Part shown: positions 54,254 through 63,430 of the stretch, one piece after another | Layout of the letters: every line of letters starts with the position of its first letter | Position numbering within the stretch: the first letter of the stretch is position 1 | DNA from: Mameliella sp. MMSF_3455 | Lineage (GTDB): Bacteria; Pseudomonadota; Alphaproteobacteria; Rhodobacterales; Rhodobacteraceae | Assembly: GCF_030733205.1 (NCBI RefSeq) | Contig: NZ_JASHJL010000020.1 | Location: 1 to 64,000, forward strand | DNA length: 64,000 bases | Reading direction: 5' to 3' | The notes under the pieces: generated by a model | What the model was told of the DNA's origin: nothing | Database searches by the model: none | What the model saw: only the letters and a program-made list of their open reading frames with translations | Program-made: the position numbers and the translations under genes

Positions 54254-55416
54254 AAGACACGGCTTATTTCGACGTCACGTCCTGTGACCTTGCTGAATTT
54301 GCCCGGCTGACCGGACAGAGCCTCTCTGCCGCGGACCTTCGATTTGCCTCGGCGGTGGAAAAGAACGTGCCGGTCTATGACGTGGCCTCGCTGCAGGCGA
54401 CACTGGGCGATCCCGCCCAGCGCGCCGAGTTGCTGGCCGAATGGGGCTTTGTCCTGGGCCGATCCGCCGGCGTCCTGGCGCTGAAAGGCGCCTATGCGGA
54501 CACTGCCCCCGTCGACGCGGCCACCGCCGTCTTCAACCGGATCATCGCCCGCGAGAGCGAGGCCGGACTGGGCGCAGGCGACCATTTCGCCAAGGCCGGG
54601 TCGAACGCCCGCATCTGGAATTCGCTGCAGAAACACTGTCTCGAAGATCCCGAGGGCTTTGCGCTCTACTATGGCAACCCGGCGATCGCGGCGGTCTGCG
54701 AGGCCTGGCTTGGGCCTTTCTACCAGATGACCGCGCAGGTGAACCTCGTGCGCCCCGGCGGGCAGGCCCAATCGGCGCACCGCGACTATCACCTTGGCTT
54801 TCAGACCGCCGAGGTGGCCGCGCGATTCCCGGCCCATGTGCATGACCTTTCGGCGGTGATGACCCTGCAGGGCGCCGTGGCCCATTGCGACATGCCCATC
54901 GAAAGCGGCCCGACGAAACTGCTGCCCTTCTCGCAATTGTTCCGCCCCGGCTACATGGCCTACCGGCGCGAGGATTTCCGAGAGTTCTTCGAGGAGAAAC
55001 ATATCCAGTTGCCCTTGGCCAAGGGCGACGCGGTTTTCTTCAATCCGGCCCTGTTTCATGCGGCGGGCGAGAACCGCAGCACCGACATCGAACGCATGGC
55101 AAACCTGCTGCAGGTGTCCTCGGCGTTTGGCCGTGCGATGGAGACGGTGGACCGGACGGCCATGAGCCGCACGCTTTACCCCGCGATCCAGACGTTGCGC
55201 GCCGCCGGGCGCCTCGGGGACGAAGCGCTGGCCGCCGCCGTGGGCGCCGCCGCCGAGGGCTATTCCTTTCCCACCAACCTCGACAGCGACCCGCCGCTGG
55301 GCGGCCTGGCCCCGGAAACCCAGAGCGCCCTGTTCCACCGGGCCCTGTCCGAAGACCTTACTCCCGCGGAATTCGCACAGGCGCTTGCAGAGCAGGACGC
55401 GCGCCGCCAACCCTGA
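54250..55416 (+). CDS. Phytanoyl-CoA dioxygenase (PhyH) family protein
   Basis: A 388-residue putative Fe(II)/2-oxoglutarate dioxygenase. The iron-binding facial triad is visible as H177-x-D179 (AHRDYH) and H270 (LFHAAGENRS). An Arg at the start of ERMANLLQVS is a candidate 2-oxoglutarate anchor. It hydroxylates some small molecule, and being inside the iol operon suggests an inositol derivative or related compound. That is inference. The start is fixed by the ATGA overlap with the preceding gene. Confidence 0.87.
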   Translation: MKDTAYFDVTSCDLAEFARLTGQSLSAADLRFASAVEKNVPVYDVASLQATLGDPAQRAELLAEWGFVLGRSAGVLALKGAYADTAPVDAATAVFNRIIARESEAGLGAGDHFAKAGSNARIWNSLQKHCLEDPEGFALYYGNPAIAAVCEAWLGPFYQMTAQVNLVRPGGQAQSAHRDYHLGFQTAEVAARFPAHVHDLSAVMTLQGAVAHCDMPIESGPTKLLPFSQLFRPGYMAYRREDFREFFEEKHIQLPLAKGDAVFFNPALFHAAGENRSTDIERMANLLQVSSAFGRAMETVDRTAMSRTLYPAIQTLRAAGRLGDEALAAAVGAAAEGYSFPTNLDSDPPLGGLAPETQSALFHRALSEDLTPAEFAQALAEQDARRQP

Positions 55417-55432
55417 TCCAAGGAAGACCAGC

Positions 55433-56257
55433 ATGACCCAACTGCTCCGCAAACCCGCCGGGACAACCGGCAAGGTCCATCAGATCACCGTGGACAATGC
55501 CCGCACGTCGGAAAGCCCCGACTGGGGCTATGTCGGCTTTGACCTCTGGCGGCTGCATATCGACGACCACGCCGAGGGCCGAACCGGCGACCGCGAGGTG
55601 ATCCTCGTGCTGGTCGAGGGCAAGGCACACATCAGCGGCGGCGGCCGGGATTTCGGCGAACTGGGCGAACGCATGGATGTCTTTGACCGCATCGCGCCGC
55701 ACGCGGTCTACCTGCCCGCCGGAGCGGACTGGACCGCGACGGCCACCACGGAGTGCACCCTGGCGGTCTGCTCGGCCCCGGCGATCGCCGACTACCCCGC
55801 CGCCCGGATCGGTCCCGAGGGCATCGACCTGGTGGACCGCGGCAAGGGCACCAACACGCGCCACATCCACCCCATCGCGATGGAGGAACGCGACGTGGCC
55901 TCCTCGCTGCTGGTGACAGAGGTCTACACGCCTTCGGGACACTGGTCGTCCTATCCGCCGCACCGTCACGACGAGGACAATTTCCCCGAGATGACCTACC
56001 TCGAAGAGACCTACTACCACCGGCTGAACCCGGCGCAGGGCTACGGGCACCAACGGGTCTTTACCGAGGACGGGTCGCTGGATGTCACCATGTCGGTCAG
56101 TGACCATGACGTGGTGCTGGTGCCCAAGGGCCACCACCCCTGCGGCGCGCCCTACGGCTACGAGATGTATTACCTGAACGTCATGGCCGGCCCGATGCGC
56201 AAGTGGCGCTTCCGGAACCACCCCGATCACGACTGGATCGCCCAGCGCGACGCCTGA
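55433..56257 (+). CDS. iolB: 5-deoxy-glucuronate isomerase
   Basis: A 274-residue bicupin isomerase converting 5-deoxyglucuronate to 5-dehydro-2-deoxygluconate, the substrate of IolC. The metal-binding block is PPHRHDEDNFPEMTYLEETY. YHRLNPAQGYGHQRV and VLVPKGHHPCGAPYGYEMYY are family-typical. The AAGGAAG site upstream supports the ATG at 55433. It is the last gene of the iol operon. Confidence 0.96.
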   Translation: MTQLLRKPAGTTGKVHQITVDNARTSESPDWGYVGFDLWRLHIDDHAEGRTGDREVILVLVEGKAHISGGGRDFGELGERMDVFDRIAPHAVYLPAGADWTATATTECTLAVCSAPAIADYPAARIGPEGIDLVDRGKGTNTRHIHPIAMEERDVASSLLVTEVYTPSGHWSSYPPHRHDEDNFPEMTYLEETYYHRLNPAQGYGHQRVFTEDGSLDVTMSVSDHDVVLVPKGHHPCGAPYGYEMYYLNVMAGPMRKWRFRNHPDHDWIAQRDA

Positions 56258-56270
56258 GGCGCGCGCTGCT

Positions 56271-56322
56271 GGCTTCTTCTCTGCAAAAATACTCCGGGGG
56301 TCAGAGGGGGCAGCGCCCCCTC
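56271..56322 (-). terminator. 3'-end repeat with GC hairpin downstream of the FAD-oxidase gene
   Basis: Read on the minus strand: a hairpin GAGGGGG/CCCCCTC with one more closing pair (56304-56322), then CCCCCGGAGTATTTTTGC, then AGAGAAGAAGCC. The T-run after the hairpin suits a factor-independent terminator. It sits between the convergent iolB and FAD-oxidase genes and matches the elements at 11-84 and 21061-21081. Confidence 0.65.
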
Positions 56323-56379
56323 GTCCGACATCGGTGACAGAGCTGGTCTTGGGCAAGGGCACCGGGCGGCGCCCGGGGC

Positions 56380-57780
56380 TCAGGGCAGCAGCTTGCCCGG
56401 GTTCAATATCCCCTGCGGATCAAGCGCCTGCTTGATCGCCCGCATCACATCCAGCGCCACGGCATCCTTGCGCCGCGCCATCGAGGGACGCTTGGCCAGG
56501 CCGATGCCGTGTTCGGCGGAAAACGAGCCGCCGAGCCCCAGCACCACGTCCTCGACCGCCTGCATCACCGCGTCCTTCCGGCCCGCGTCGCCGATCCAGA
56601 CCGGGTAGTGCACGTTGCCGTCGCCCAGGTGAGAGACGACGACGGGCTGCGCGTCGGGGTCGATGTCCGCCAGCCGCGCGCCCGCCTGTTCAAGGAAGGT
56701 CTCGACCTTGTCCAGCGGCACCGAGACGTCGTTGTTGACCAGCGGCACATGCGACAGCGAAACCTCGGCCGCCGCCTCGCGCAGGGCCCACATGGCCTCG
56801 CGCTGGGCGTCGCTTTGGGCGACCGCGGCATCCAACACGGCGCCCTCTTCCAGCATGTCGCCCAGCACCTCTTCGAGGTAGGCCGCGATCGGCACCTGCC
56901 CGTCAGGCCCCGGCTCGGCGTCGCGCGGGGCGGTGGCACCCAGTTCGACAAGGATGGTCACGTCGTAATCACCGTCGAGGACCGGCCGGGCCTCGGGGTG
57001 CATCCGCGCGTATTGCTGGACATAGAAACGCGACATGAACTCGAAGGCCTCGACCGCGCCGCCGGTCACGTCCCTGAGCCGGTTCAGCACCTCCAGCGCA
57101 CCCGACAGCGTTTCGGTTGCCACCATCGCGGCGGCAAAGGCACGCGGCTGCGGCACCAGTTTCAGCACCGCGCGCGTGATCACCCCCAGCGTGCCCTCCG
57201 ATCCGATCAGCAGGTGACGCAGATCGTAGCCGGTGTTGTTCTTGTGCAGTTCCGACATCAAGTCCACGACCCGGCCATCGGCCAGCACCGCCTCCAGCCC
57301 CAGCACCAAGTCACGGGTGTTGCCATAGCGCAGGACGTTGGAGCCGCCCGCGTTGGTGGCGAGAATGCCGCCAATCCGGGCGGAGCCCTTGGCGCCGAAG
57401 GTCATCGGGAAGCTCAAGCCTTGCGCCGCGGCGGCGGCGTGGAGGTCGCTGAGGATCACGCCCGCCTCGACCACCGCCAGCCGGGCGGGCCCCCGGATTT
57501 CCTCGATCCGGGTCATCCGGTCGAGCGAGAGCATCACCGCCCCTTCGCCCGAAGTGCCGCCAGCAAGACCGGTGTGCCCGGAGACCGGCACTACCGGGAC
57601 CCGTTCCGCATGGGCCGCGCGCAGCACGGCGGACACCTCGGCGGTGGATCGCGGCCGCGCCACGCAGAGCGGCGTCCAACTGTATTGCCCGGTCCAGTCC
57701 CGCGACCAGGCGGCCACGTCCTCGCCAGTCAGGAGGCCGGGCTCGTCCAGCGCGGCGCGCAGTTGCTGAACAAGGCTCAT
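56380..57780 (-). CDS. FAD-linked oxidase (GlcD / D-lactate dehydrogenase-like)
   Basis: A 466-residue flavoprotein of the GlcD/D-lactate dehydrogenase family. An FAD-binding type 4 (PCMH) domain comes first (VVPVSGHTGLAGGT, GGILATNAGGSNVLRYGN, IGSEGTLGVI). The C-terminal oxidase domain has the conserved VSHLGDGNVHY and EHGIGLAKRPSM. It oxidises a 2-hydroxy acid such as D-lactate or glycolate. The exact acid is unknown. Its ATG overlaps the stop of the DUF4198 gene (ATGA), so the longer upstream frame is not coding. Confidence 0.94.
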   Translation of the reverse strand: MSLVQQLRAALDEPGLLTGEDVAAWSRDWTGQYSWTPLCVARPRSTAEVSAVLRAAHAERVPVVPVSGHTGLAGGTSGEGAVMLSLDRMTRIEEIRGPARLAVVEAGVILSDLHAAAAAQGLSFPMTFGAKGSARIGGILATNAGGSNVLRYGNTRDLVLGLEAVLADGRVVDLMSELHKNNTGYDLRHLLIGSEGTLGVITRAVLKLVPQPRAFAAAMVATETLSGALEVLNRLRDVTGGAVEAFEFMSRFYVQQYARMHPEARPVLDGDYDVTILVELGATAPRDAEPGPDGQVPIAAYLEEVLGDMLEEGAVLDAAVAQSDAQREAMWALREAAAEVSLSHVPLVNNDVSVPLDKVETFLEQAGARLADIDPDAQPVVVSHLGDGNVHYPVWIGDAGRKDAVMQAVEDVVLGLGGSFSAEHGIGLAKRPSMARRKDAVALDVMRAIKQALDPQGILNPGKLLP

Positions 57781-58571
57781 TGCGGAACCTCGAAAGTCAG
57801 CGAGGCCCAGAGGCTTTCCCAGGCCGGATCGGAGTCTTTCTCGATCTCCAGTTCCCGCATGACCACGGCGTCGACCAGGTAGAAATGCCCCGGCTTCACC
57901 TCGAGCCGTGCGCGCCCCTCTTGGTCGGTACGGTAAAGGCGGATCGTCACCTCGCCCTGAGGGTCGCGTTCGAACAGTTCCACCTGCACCTCCACGCGCG
58001 GTTCGCCCTGGTAGAGCACGCGCACCGGAAAGCCGTCCGACAGGTCGTCGGTATAGGGGTTCGCCTCGGCCACGATCTCGGTCACAAGGCCCACTTCGCG
58101 GTCGGCGCCCGCGGCATCGCCCAGCGCCACAAGGCTCTTGGCGTGGCGGGAATAGCGTTCGCGCACGCGATCCTGCCCCAGTCCGCGGTCCAGATGACGG
58201 TCCAGCGCCCAGGCGAAATCCTTGTGCTCGACGAAGGTGACGAATTTTTCCCACTCGGTATAGGTCAGGCTGTAGTCGCGGGTGACATGCACGATGGTCG
58301 CCAGCCCCGTGCCCTCGGGCACCATGTTCAGCGCCGGCTTGTCACCCAGCCGTCCTTCGACGGGTTCGACCCCTTCGGAGGTAACGATGTCGAACCGGGT
58401 GAAGTTGCGGGGGTTGTAGCTGTAGGTCGCGCCCTTCAGCTCGGTCCCGACGAGGGTCTGCGCCAGCACCGGCGCCTCGTCGGGGATCACGAAACCCTCG
58501 GGCTCGATCCAGAATTCATGAGCCGAGAGCGGCCCGGCCAGCAGGGCCAGGACCCAGGTCAATCGCAACAT
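57777..58571 (-). CDS. DUF4198 domain-containing exported protein
   Basis: A 264-residue periplasmic protein. Its signal peptide is MLRLTWVLALLAGPLSA. HEFWIEPEGFVIPDEAPV is the hallmark start of DUF4198, a family often placed near metal (nickel, cobalt, copper) uptake genes and predicted to bind metal through the N-terminal His. No metal transporter is adjacent. AAGGAG lies 6 bases before the chosen ATG. An ATG overlapping that site is rejected. Confidence 0.9.
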   Translation of the reverse strand: MLRLTWVLALLAGPLSAHEFWIEPEGFVIPDEAPVLAQTLVGTELKGATYSYNPRNFTRFDIVTSEGVEPVEGRLGDKPALNMVPEGTGLATIVHVTRDYSLTYTEWEKFVTFVEHKDFAWALDRHLDRGLGQDRVRERYSRHAKSLVALGDAAGADREVGLVTEIVAEANPYTDDLSDGFPVRVLYQGEPRVEVQVELFERDPQGEVTIRLYRTDQEGRARLEVKPGHFYLVDAVVMRELEIEKDSDPAWESLWASLTFEVPQ

Positions 58572-58631
58572 TCGGCGCTCCTTCATGCCTTTTGCGGCAA
58601 TCTAGCGCCCTGTCCCCTCAGCGCAACGGGA

Positions 58632-59093
58632 TCAGGCCGCGCCGCGCAGCCGGGTTTCCATTTCCCCGGCCAGTTCGGCCACCCGCTTGCGGAACCGCTT
58701 GTCCATGCCGCCCCGGGCCAGTTTCATCGACTGCAGGAACAGCCGGGCCGACAGCGTGCGCGCCGCCATCACGGTGGTGACATTGATCCGCGAGCGCGCG
58801 GGAGACAGCGCCACGACATCCAGCGTCAGCGTAATGTCCAGCCCGCCCGACACGGTGTCAAAGACCATCCGCTCTGGCGGCTGATAATCGGTCAGGGTGA
58901 TCGCGGCCTCGCGCCGCTTGCCGCGAAACCTGAATGCCACGTCCCAGGCCATGCCCGCGCCCGGGCCATCCCCGGTCCGGGTCACCTCCAGGCCGCGGCG
59001 CATCGCCTGGCGCTCGATGCTGTCGAAATCCGCCATCATGGCAAAAACCCGGTCCTGCGGGGCCTCGATATCTTCGCGTGCCGTGAGTTCCAT
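58632..59093 (-). CDS. SRPBCC family protein
   Basis: A 153-residue START/Bet v1-like (polyketide cyclase or coenzyme Q-binding type) protein. It is recognised by MELTAREDIEAPQDRVFAMM, then ADFDSIERQAMRRG, and DYQPPERMVFDTVSGGLD. It probably binds a hydrophobic ligand in the cytoplasm. The C-terminus is basic. It is located between the DUF4198 and nudC genes on the same strand. Confidence 0.88.
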   Translation of the reverse strand: MELTAREDIEAPQDRVFAMMADFDSIERQAMRRGLEVTRTGDGPGAGMAWDVAFRFRGKRREAAITLTDYQPPERMVFDTVSGGLDITLTLDVVALSPARSRINVTTVMAARTLSARLFLQSMKLARGGMDKRFRKRVAELAGEMETRLRGAA

Positions 59094-59153
59094 CCGCCTG
59101 CTTTCGCCTCATCTTGTCCGGCTTGTTTCCGGGACCCTACCGCAACCCGCGTC

Positions 59154-60119
59154 TCAGTCCAGCCTATCCGCCATCCAGTTAAGCAACATGAAATGCGCGA
59201 TGGCGCCCTTTCGCGCGGGCAGCAACCCCTCGCGTAGGCCCGCCGCCGCCTCGGCCACCTCTTCGCGCGTGACCCAGATCGCGTCTTCCAGTTCGGCCGG
59301 GTCCACCGTGATCTCGTCGCTTTGGGCCTCGCCGTGACAGCCGAACATCAGCGAGGCGGGAAAGGCCCAGGGCTGGCTGGCCAGGTAGCGGACCGGGCCG
59401 ACGCGGATGCCCGCCTCTTCCCAGGTCTCGCGCCGCACGGCGGCCTCGATCGTCTCGCCCGGTTCGACGAAACCGGCAAGGCAGGAATACATCCCCTCGG
59501 GCCAACCCGGCGAGCGGCCCAGCAGGCAGCGGTTGCCCCGGGTGATCAGCATGATCACCACCGGGTCGGTGCGCGGGAAATGCTGCCCGCCGCAGGCCGG
59601 GCAGATGCGGGTCCAGCCGGCCTGGTGCATCTCGGATTCGGCGCCGCAACGCGAGCAGAACCGGTGACTTCCGTGCCAGCCGTGCACCGCCTTGGCCGTC
59701 GCCGCCAGTTCCGCGTCGCGGGGCGTCAGCCGGGTCATGATGCGGCGCAACTCGGCAAAGCGGGCTTCCGGGCAACTTGGGTGGCTGTATTCGCTGGGGT
59801 CGAGAAAGCTGGCCTGCGCCTCGGCGTCGAAATCCGGCGGCGTCCAGCCCGAGATGTCGTGCGAAAAGACCGCTGCGCCCTCCTCGCGGCCCAGCAGGAT
59901 CGGCGGGCCGTCTGCCTCCGCCAGGATCGGGTGATCCAGTGGCAGGCGCACGGCCTCCATCATGCCTTCGCCCGCCACCAGCGGCTTGCCGCGCCAGATC
60001 GGGATCGTGCGCGCCCGCGCGTCCTGCATGGCGGCGGCCAATGCGCCGATGTCGCCCCGGATCTCGGCTGCGCGATCCAGCCCCGATCCCCCGAATGTCA
60101 CCTCTTCCGCGTGCCGCAT
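59154..60119 (-). CDS. nudC: NAD+ diphosphatase (Nudix)
   Basis: A 321-residue Nudix hydrolase that cleaves NAD(H), and in E. coli also removes NAD caps from RNA. The zinc ribbon has four cysteines (CSRCGAES and ICPACGGQH). The Nudix box is GFVEPGETIEAAVRRETWEE followed by AGI. The SQPWAFPASLM motif specific to NudC-type enzymes follows it. Length is normal. Confidence 0.95.
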   Translation of the reverse strand: MRHAEEVTFGGSGLDRAAEIRGDIGALAAAMQDARARTIPIWRGKPLVAGEGMMEAVRLPLDHPILAEADGPPILLGREEGAAVFSHDISGWTPPDFDAEAQASFLDPSEYSHPSCPEARFAELRRIMTRLTPRDAELAATAKAVHGWHGSHRFCSRCGAESEMHQAGWTRICPACGGQHFPRTDPVVIMLITRGNRCLLGRSPGWPEGMYSCLAGFVEPGETIEAAVRRETWEEAGIRVGPVRYLASQPWAFPASLMFGCHGEAQSDEITVDPAELEDAIWVTREEVAEAAAGLREGLLPARKGAIAHFMLLNWMADRLD

Positions 60120-60296
60120 CCTGCCCCCTTTGCCTGCGACCGCACATTTGCCCGCCGGGGACCGGGATGCAAACCCAAAGCCCGCGCGATTTCCCCAAGG
60201 TCAACCCGCCACGACACGCGGGAATCGTGTTAGCGTCACACCACTGTTGGAATTTCCGGGTCAATACCGTCACGCAGCCAAACTTTGGGGAAAACC

Positions 60297-62276
60297 ATGT
60301 CACAGTCCTTCGATGCACGTCTCTCGCGGCGCCAGTTCCTTGCCGGAACCACAGCCGGAGCCGCCCTGATCACCTTGCACCCCTATTCGGCCCGTGCGGC
60401 GGCCAACCAGGCGCATCTGCGGATCATGGAAACGACGGACATTCACGTCCACGTCCATCCCTACGACTATTACGCCGACCGTCCGCGCGACACCGTCGGC
60501 CTGTCGCGCACCGCTTCGATCATCGAGGGCATCCGCGCCGAGGCGACCAACACCATGCTGCTGGACAACGGCGATTTCCTGCAAGGCAACCCGATGGGCG
60601 ATTACATCGCCTACGAACGCGGCATGAAAGAGGGGGACATGCATCCCATCGTGACCGCGATGAACACGCTGGGCTTTGACGCGGCCACCATCGGCAACCA
60701 CGAGTTCAACTACGGCCTCGATTTCCTGATGAAATCGATGGCGGGTGCCGATTTCCCGGTGGTCCTTGCCAACGTTGCCAAGACCGAGGGCGCGACCCCG
60801 CGCGAGGACGAGACGCTGTTCAAGCCCTACGTCATCCTTGACCGGATGCTGACCGACGGCGCGGGCAACACGCACCCGATCAAGGTGGGTGTCATCGGCT
60901 TTACGCCGCCGCAGGTCATGAACTGGGACCGCAAGCATCTTGAGGGCAACGTCACCGCCCGCGACATCGTGGAGACGGCGAAATCCTACGTCCCTGAGAT
61001 GCTGGAACAGGGGGCAGAGATCATCGTGGCGCTGTCGCACTCCGGCATCGGATCCGCCGACCACACGGACGGCATGGAAAACGCCAGCGTGCCGCTGGCC
61101 GGGGTCGAGGGCATCGGCGCGGTGATGACCGGGCATTCGCACCTCGTCTTCCCCTCGCCGACCTATGCCGACTATGCCGCGGTGGACGTGGACAAGGGCA
61201 CGATCCACGGCAAGCCCGCCGTCATGGGCGGCTTCTGGGGCTCGCACATGGGTCTGATCGATCTGCTGCTGGAGCGTGACGGAAACAGCTGGCGCGTGGT
61301 CTCCACCACCTCCGAGGCGCGCCCGATCGCCAAGCGCAACGAGGACCGGTCCGTCACCGCGTTGGTCGAGGATTACCAGCCTGTGATCGACGCGACGCAA
61401 GAGGACCACGAGGAAACCCTGGCCTATGTCCGCCGCGCGGTGGGCCAGACCTCGGCGCCGCTGCACAGCTATTTTGCGCTGGTGGCCGATGATCCCTCGG
61501 TCCAGATCGTGTCGATCGCGCAGAAGTGGTACATTGAACAGATGCTGGCCGGCACCGAATACGCGGGCCTGCCGATCCTGTCCGCCGCCGCGCCCTTCAA
61601 GGCCGGTGGCCGTGGCGGGCCGGATTATTACACCGATGTCGCCCCCGGCGCGGTGGCGATCAAGAACGTGGCGGACCTGTACCTTTACCCCAACACCGTG
61701 CGCGCGGTGAAAGTGACGGGCGCGCAGGTCAAGGACTGGCTGGAACGCTCGGCGGGCATGTTCAACCAGGTCGATCCGGGCGCGCAGGATGCGCCGCTGC
61801 TGAACCCCGCCTTCCCGTCGTACAATTTCGACGTGATCGACGGGGTGACTTACCAGATCGACCTCAGCCAGCCGTCCAAGTACGGCCCGAAGGGCGAGCT
61901 GGAGAACCCCGACGCGAACCGTATCGCCGATCTGCGCTTCAACGGCGAACCGGTGACGGCGGACATGGAGTTCGTCATCGCCACCAACAACTATCGCGCC
62001 TCGGGCGGCGGCGATTTCCCGGGCGCCAAGGGCGATACGGTGATCTTCGAGGCGCCGGACACCAACCGCGACGTGATCGTGCGCTACATCGTCGAACAGG
62101 GCACCATCAACCCCTCCGCCGATGCCAACTGGTCGTTCAAACCGATGGAAGGCACCACTGTCCTGTTCGAAACCGGCCCCAAGGCGCGCGACTACGCCGA
62201 TGACGTAAAGGGCGTCACCATCGAGGACGCGGGCGAAGGCGCCGACGGTTTCGCGCTTTTCCGCATCTCGCTGTAG
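60297..62276 (+). CDS. Tat-exported bifunctional nucleotidase (CpdB/5'-nucleotidase family)
   Basis: A 659-residue periplasmic phosphoesterase, probably a 2',3'-cyclic-nucleotide 2'-phosphodiesterase/3'-nucleotidase. The Tat signal reads LSRRQFLAGTTAGAALI. The metallophosphatase domain follows (METTDIHVHV, LDNGDFLQGNPMG, IGNHEFNYG, ALSHSGIG, MTGHSHLVFP). The C-terminal nucleotide-binding domain comes last (NTVRAVKVTGAQVKDWLE, TNNYRASGGGDFPG). It salvages phosphate and nucleosides. The ATG at 60297 is chosen over a TTG four codons earlier. Confidence 0.93.
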   Translation: MSQSFDARLSRRQFLAGTTAGAALITLHPYSARAAANQAHLRIMETTDIHVHVHPYDYYADRPRDTVGLSRTASIIEGIRAEATNTMLLDNGDFLQGNPMGDYIAYERGMKEGDMHPIVTAMNTLGFDAATIGNHEFNYGLDFLMKSMAGADFPVVLANVAKTEGATPREDETLFKPYVILDRMLTDGAGNTHPIKVGVIGFTPPQVMNWDRKHLEGNVTARDIVETAKSYVPEMLEQGAEIIVALSHSGIGSADHTDGMENASVPLAGVEGIGAVMTGHSHLVFPSPTYADYAAVDVDKGTIHGKPAVMGGFWGSHMGLIDLLLERDGNSWRVVSTTSEARPIAKRNEDRSVTALVEDYQPVIDATQEDHEETLAYVRRAVGQTSAPLHSYFALVADDPSVQIVSIAQKWYIEQMLAGTEYAGLPILSAAAPFKAGGRGGPDYYTDVAPGAVAIKNVADLYLYPNTVRAVKVTGAQVKDWLERSAGMFNQVDPGAQDAPLLNPAFPSYNFDVIDGVTYQIDLSQPSKYGPKGELENPDANRIADLRFNGEPVTADMEFVIATNNYRASGGGDFPGAKGDTVIFEAPDTNRDVIVRYIVEQGTINPSADANWSFKPMEGTTVLFETGPKARDYADDVKGVTIEDAGEGADGFALFRISL

Positions 62277-62365
62277 GACCGCGACACGAAACTTTGTGGC
62301 GGGCGGCTTTCGGGCCGCCCGTTTTCCGTCTAGGCCTTGGCCGAACGCTGCGAACCGGAAAACCG

Positions 62366-63004
62366 ATGCCCTATGATGCCGTGATCTTCGATCTGGACGG
62401 AACGCTGGTCGACACCGAAAGCCTTGCCTTCGTCACCGGGCGCCGGGTGCTGGCCCGTCACGGCGCCGACCTGACAGAGGCGATTTTCCTGCAGCTGGTC
62501 GGCACCGCCAGCGACACCGGACGCACGATCCTAGAACAGCACTTCGGCGCGCTGGATTTCGACGCGATCCATGCCGACTGGCTGGAAGAGGACCGCCGCC
62601 AGACCGCGCAGGGCATCCCGCTGAAACCCGGTGCGATCGACCTGCTGGACCACCTCGCGGGGCGGGCGGTGCCCGTGGCCATCGCCACCTCGTCGCGGCG
62701 TACCTCTGCCCTGCACAAGCTGGCGCGGTCGGACCTCGCGCGGCGCTTTGACGTCGTCGTGACGCGCGATTGCGTGACCCGGGCCAAACCGGCCCCAGAC
62801 CCCTACCTGCTGGCCGCCAGCCGGCTGGGGGCAGAACCGGGCCGCTGCCTTGTCTTCGAGGACAGCAACACCGGCGCCGAGGCCGGCTTTGCCGCGGGGA
62901 TGACCGTCGTGCAGGTGCCCGACCTCGTGCCGCCCTCGGGCCGGCACGCGCATCATCTGGCAGACGACCTGCTGCAGGGGGCTGGACTGGCAGGCCTCAT
63001 CTGA
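62366..63004 (+). CDS. HAD family hydrolase (beta-phosphoglucomutase-like phosphatase)
   Basis: A 212-residue HAD-superfamily subfamily IA enzyme. Motif I is FDLDGTLVDTE. Motif II is ATSSRRTSA. Motif III is AKPAPDPYL. Motif IV is FEDSNTGAEAG. A helical cap follows motif I. It resembles sugar-phosphate phosphatases and beta-phosphoglucomutases, with the substrate unknown. It starts 89 bases after the nucleotidase gene. Confidence 0.93.
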   Translation: MPYDAVIFDLDGTLVDTESLAFVTGRRVLARHGADLTEAIFLQLVGTASDTGRTILEQHFGALDFDAIHADWLEEDRRQTAQGIPLKPGAIDLLDHLAGRAVPVAIATSSRRTSALHKLARSDLARRFDVVVTRDCVTRAKPAPDPYLLAASRLGAEPGRCLVFEDSNTGAEAGFAAGMTVVQVPDLVPPSGRHAHHLADDLLQGAGLAGLI

Positions 63005-63069
63005 CGCGCTTGCGCAGGGCCGCGCGCTCGCCTACTCCATCAGGGAAGAGGTCAGTCAGGGGCTTTGCC

Positions 63070-63408
63070 ATGTATCGTTTTCTTCTCGGCATGATCGTCA
63101 TGGCGCTGATCGGCGCCCTTGTCACCAAGCCCGGCCCCGAGGCCGCGGAGGCGGAAGTGCGCCGCCAGATACAGCTGACCGTCGCGAACGAGGGTCTCGA
63201 CGGCAAGTCCGGCCTGGACGCGGCGGCGCTGCTGCTGTGCCGCGCCGACAACCGCGCCTGCACCGATCTGCTGATGTCCGGCATCGACCTGACCTACGAG
63301 GACCGCTACGTCTACGCGCGGATCGACCTGCACGGCTACCGGATGACGGCCACCTGCTACGGCCTCTATACCCGGTTCTTCTGTCCCGGCGGGCTGGTTC
63401 GGGACTAG
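63070..63408 (+). CDS. Small exported or membrane-anchored hypothetical protein
   Basis: A 112-residue protein with one N-terminal hydrophobic helix (YRFLLGMIVMALIGALVTK). A small soluble domain follows, with four cysteines (LLLCRADNRACTDLL, TATCYGLYTRFFCPGG) that may form two disulfides outside the cytoplasm. I do not recognise a family. It is convergent with the methyltransferase gene. Confidence 0.75.
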   Translation: MYRFLLGMIVMALIGALVTKPGPEAAEAEVRRQIQLTVANEGLDGKSGLDAAALLLCRADNRACTDLLMSGIDLTYEDRYVYARIDLHGYRMTATCYGLYTRFFCPGGLVRD

Positions 63409-63430
63409 GCGCAGGGCCGCAATCGACCGC

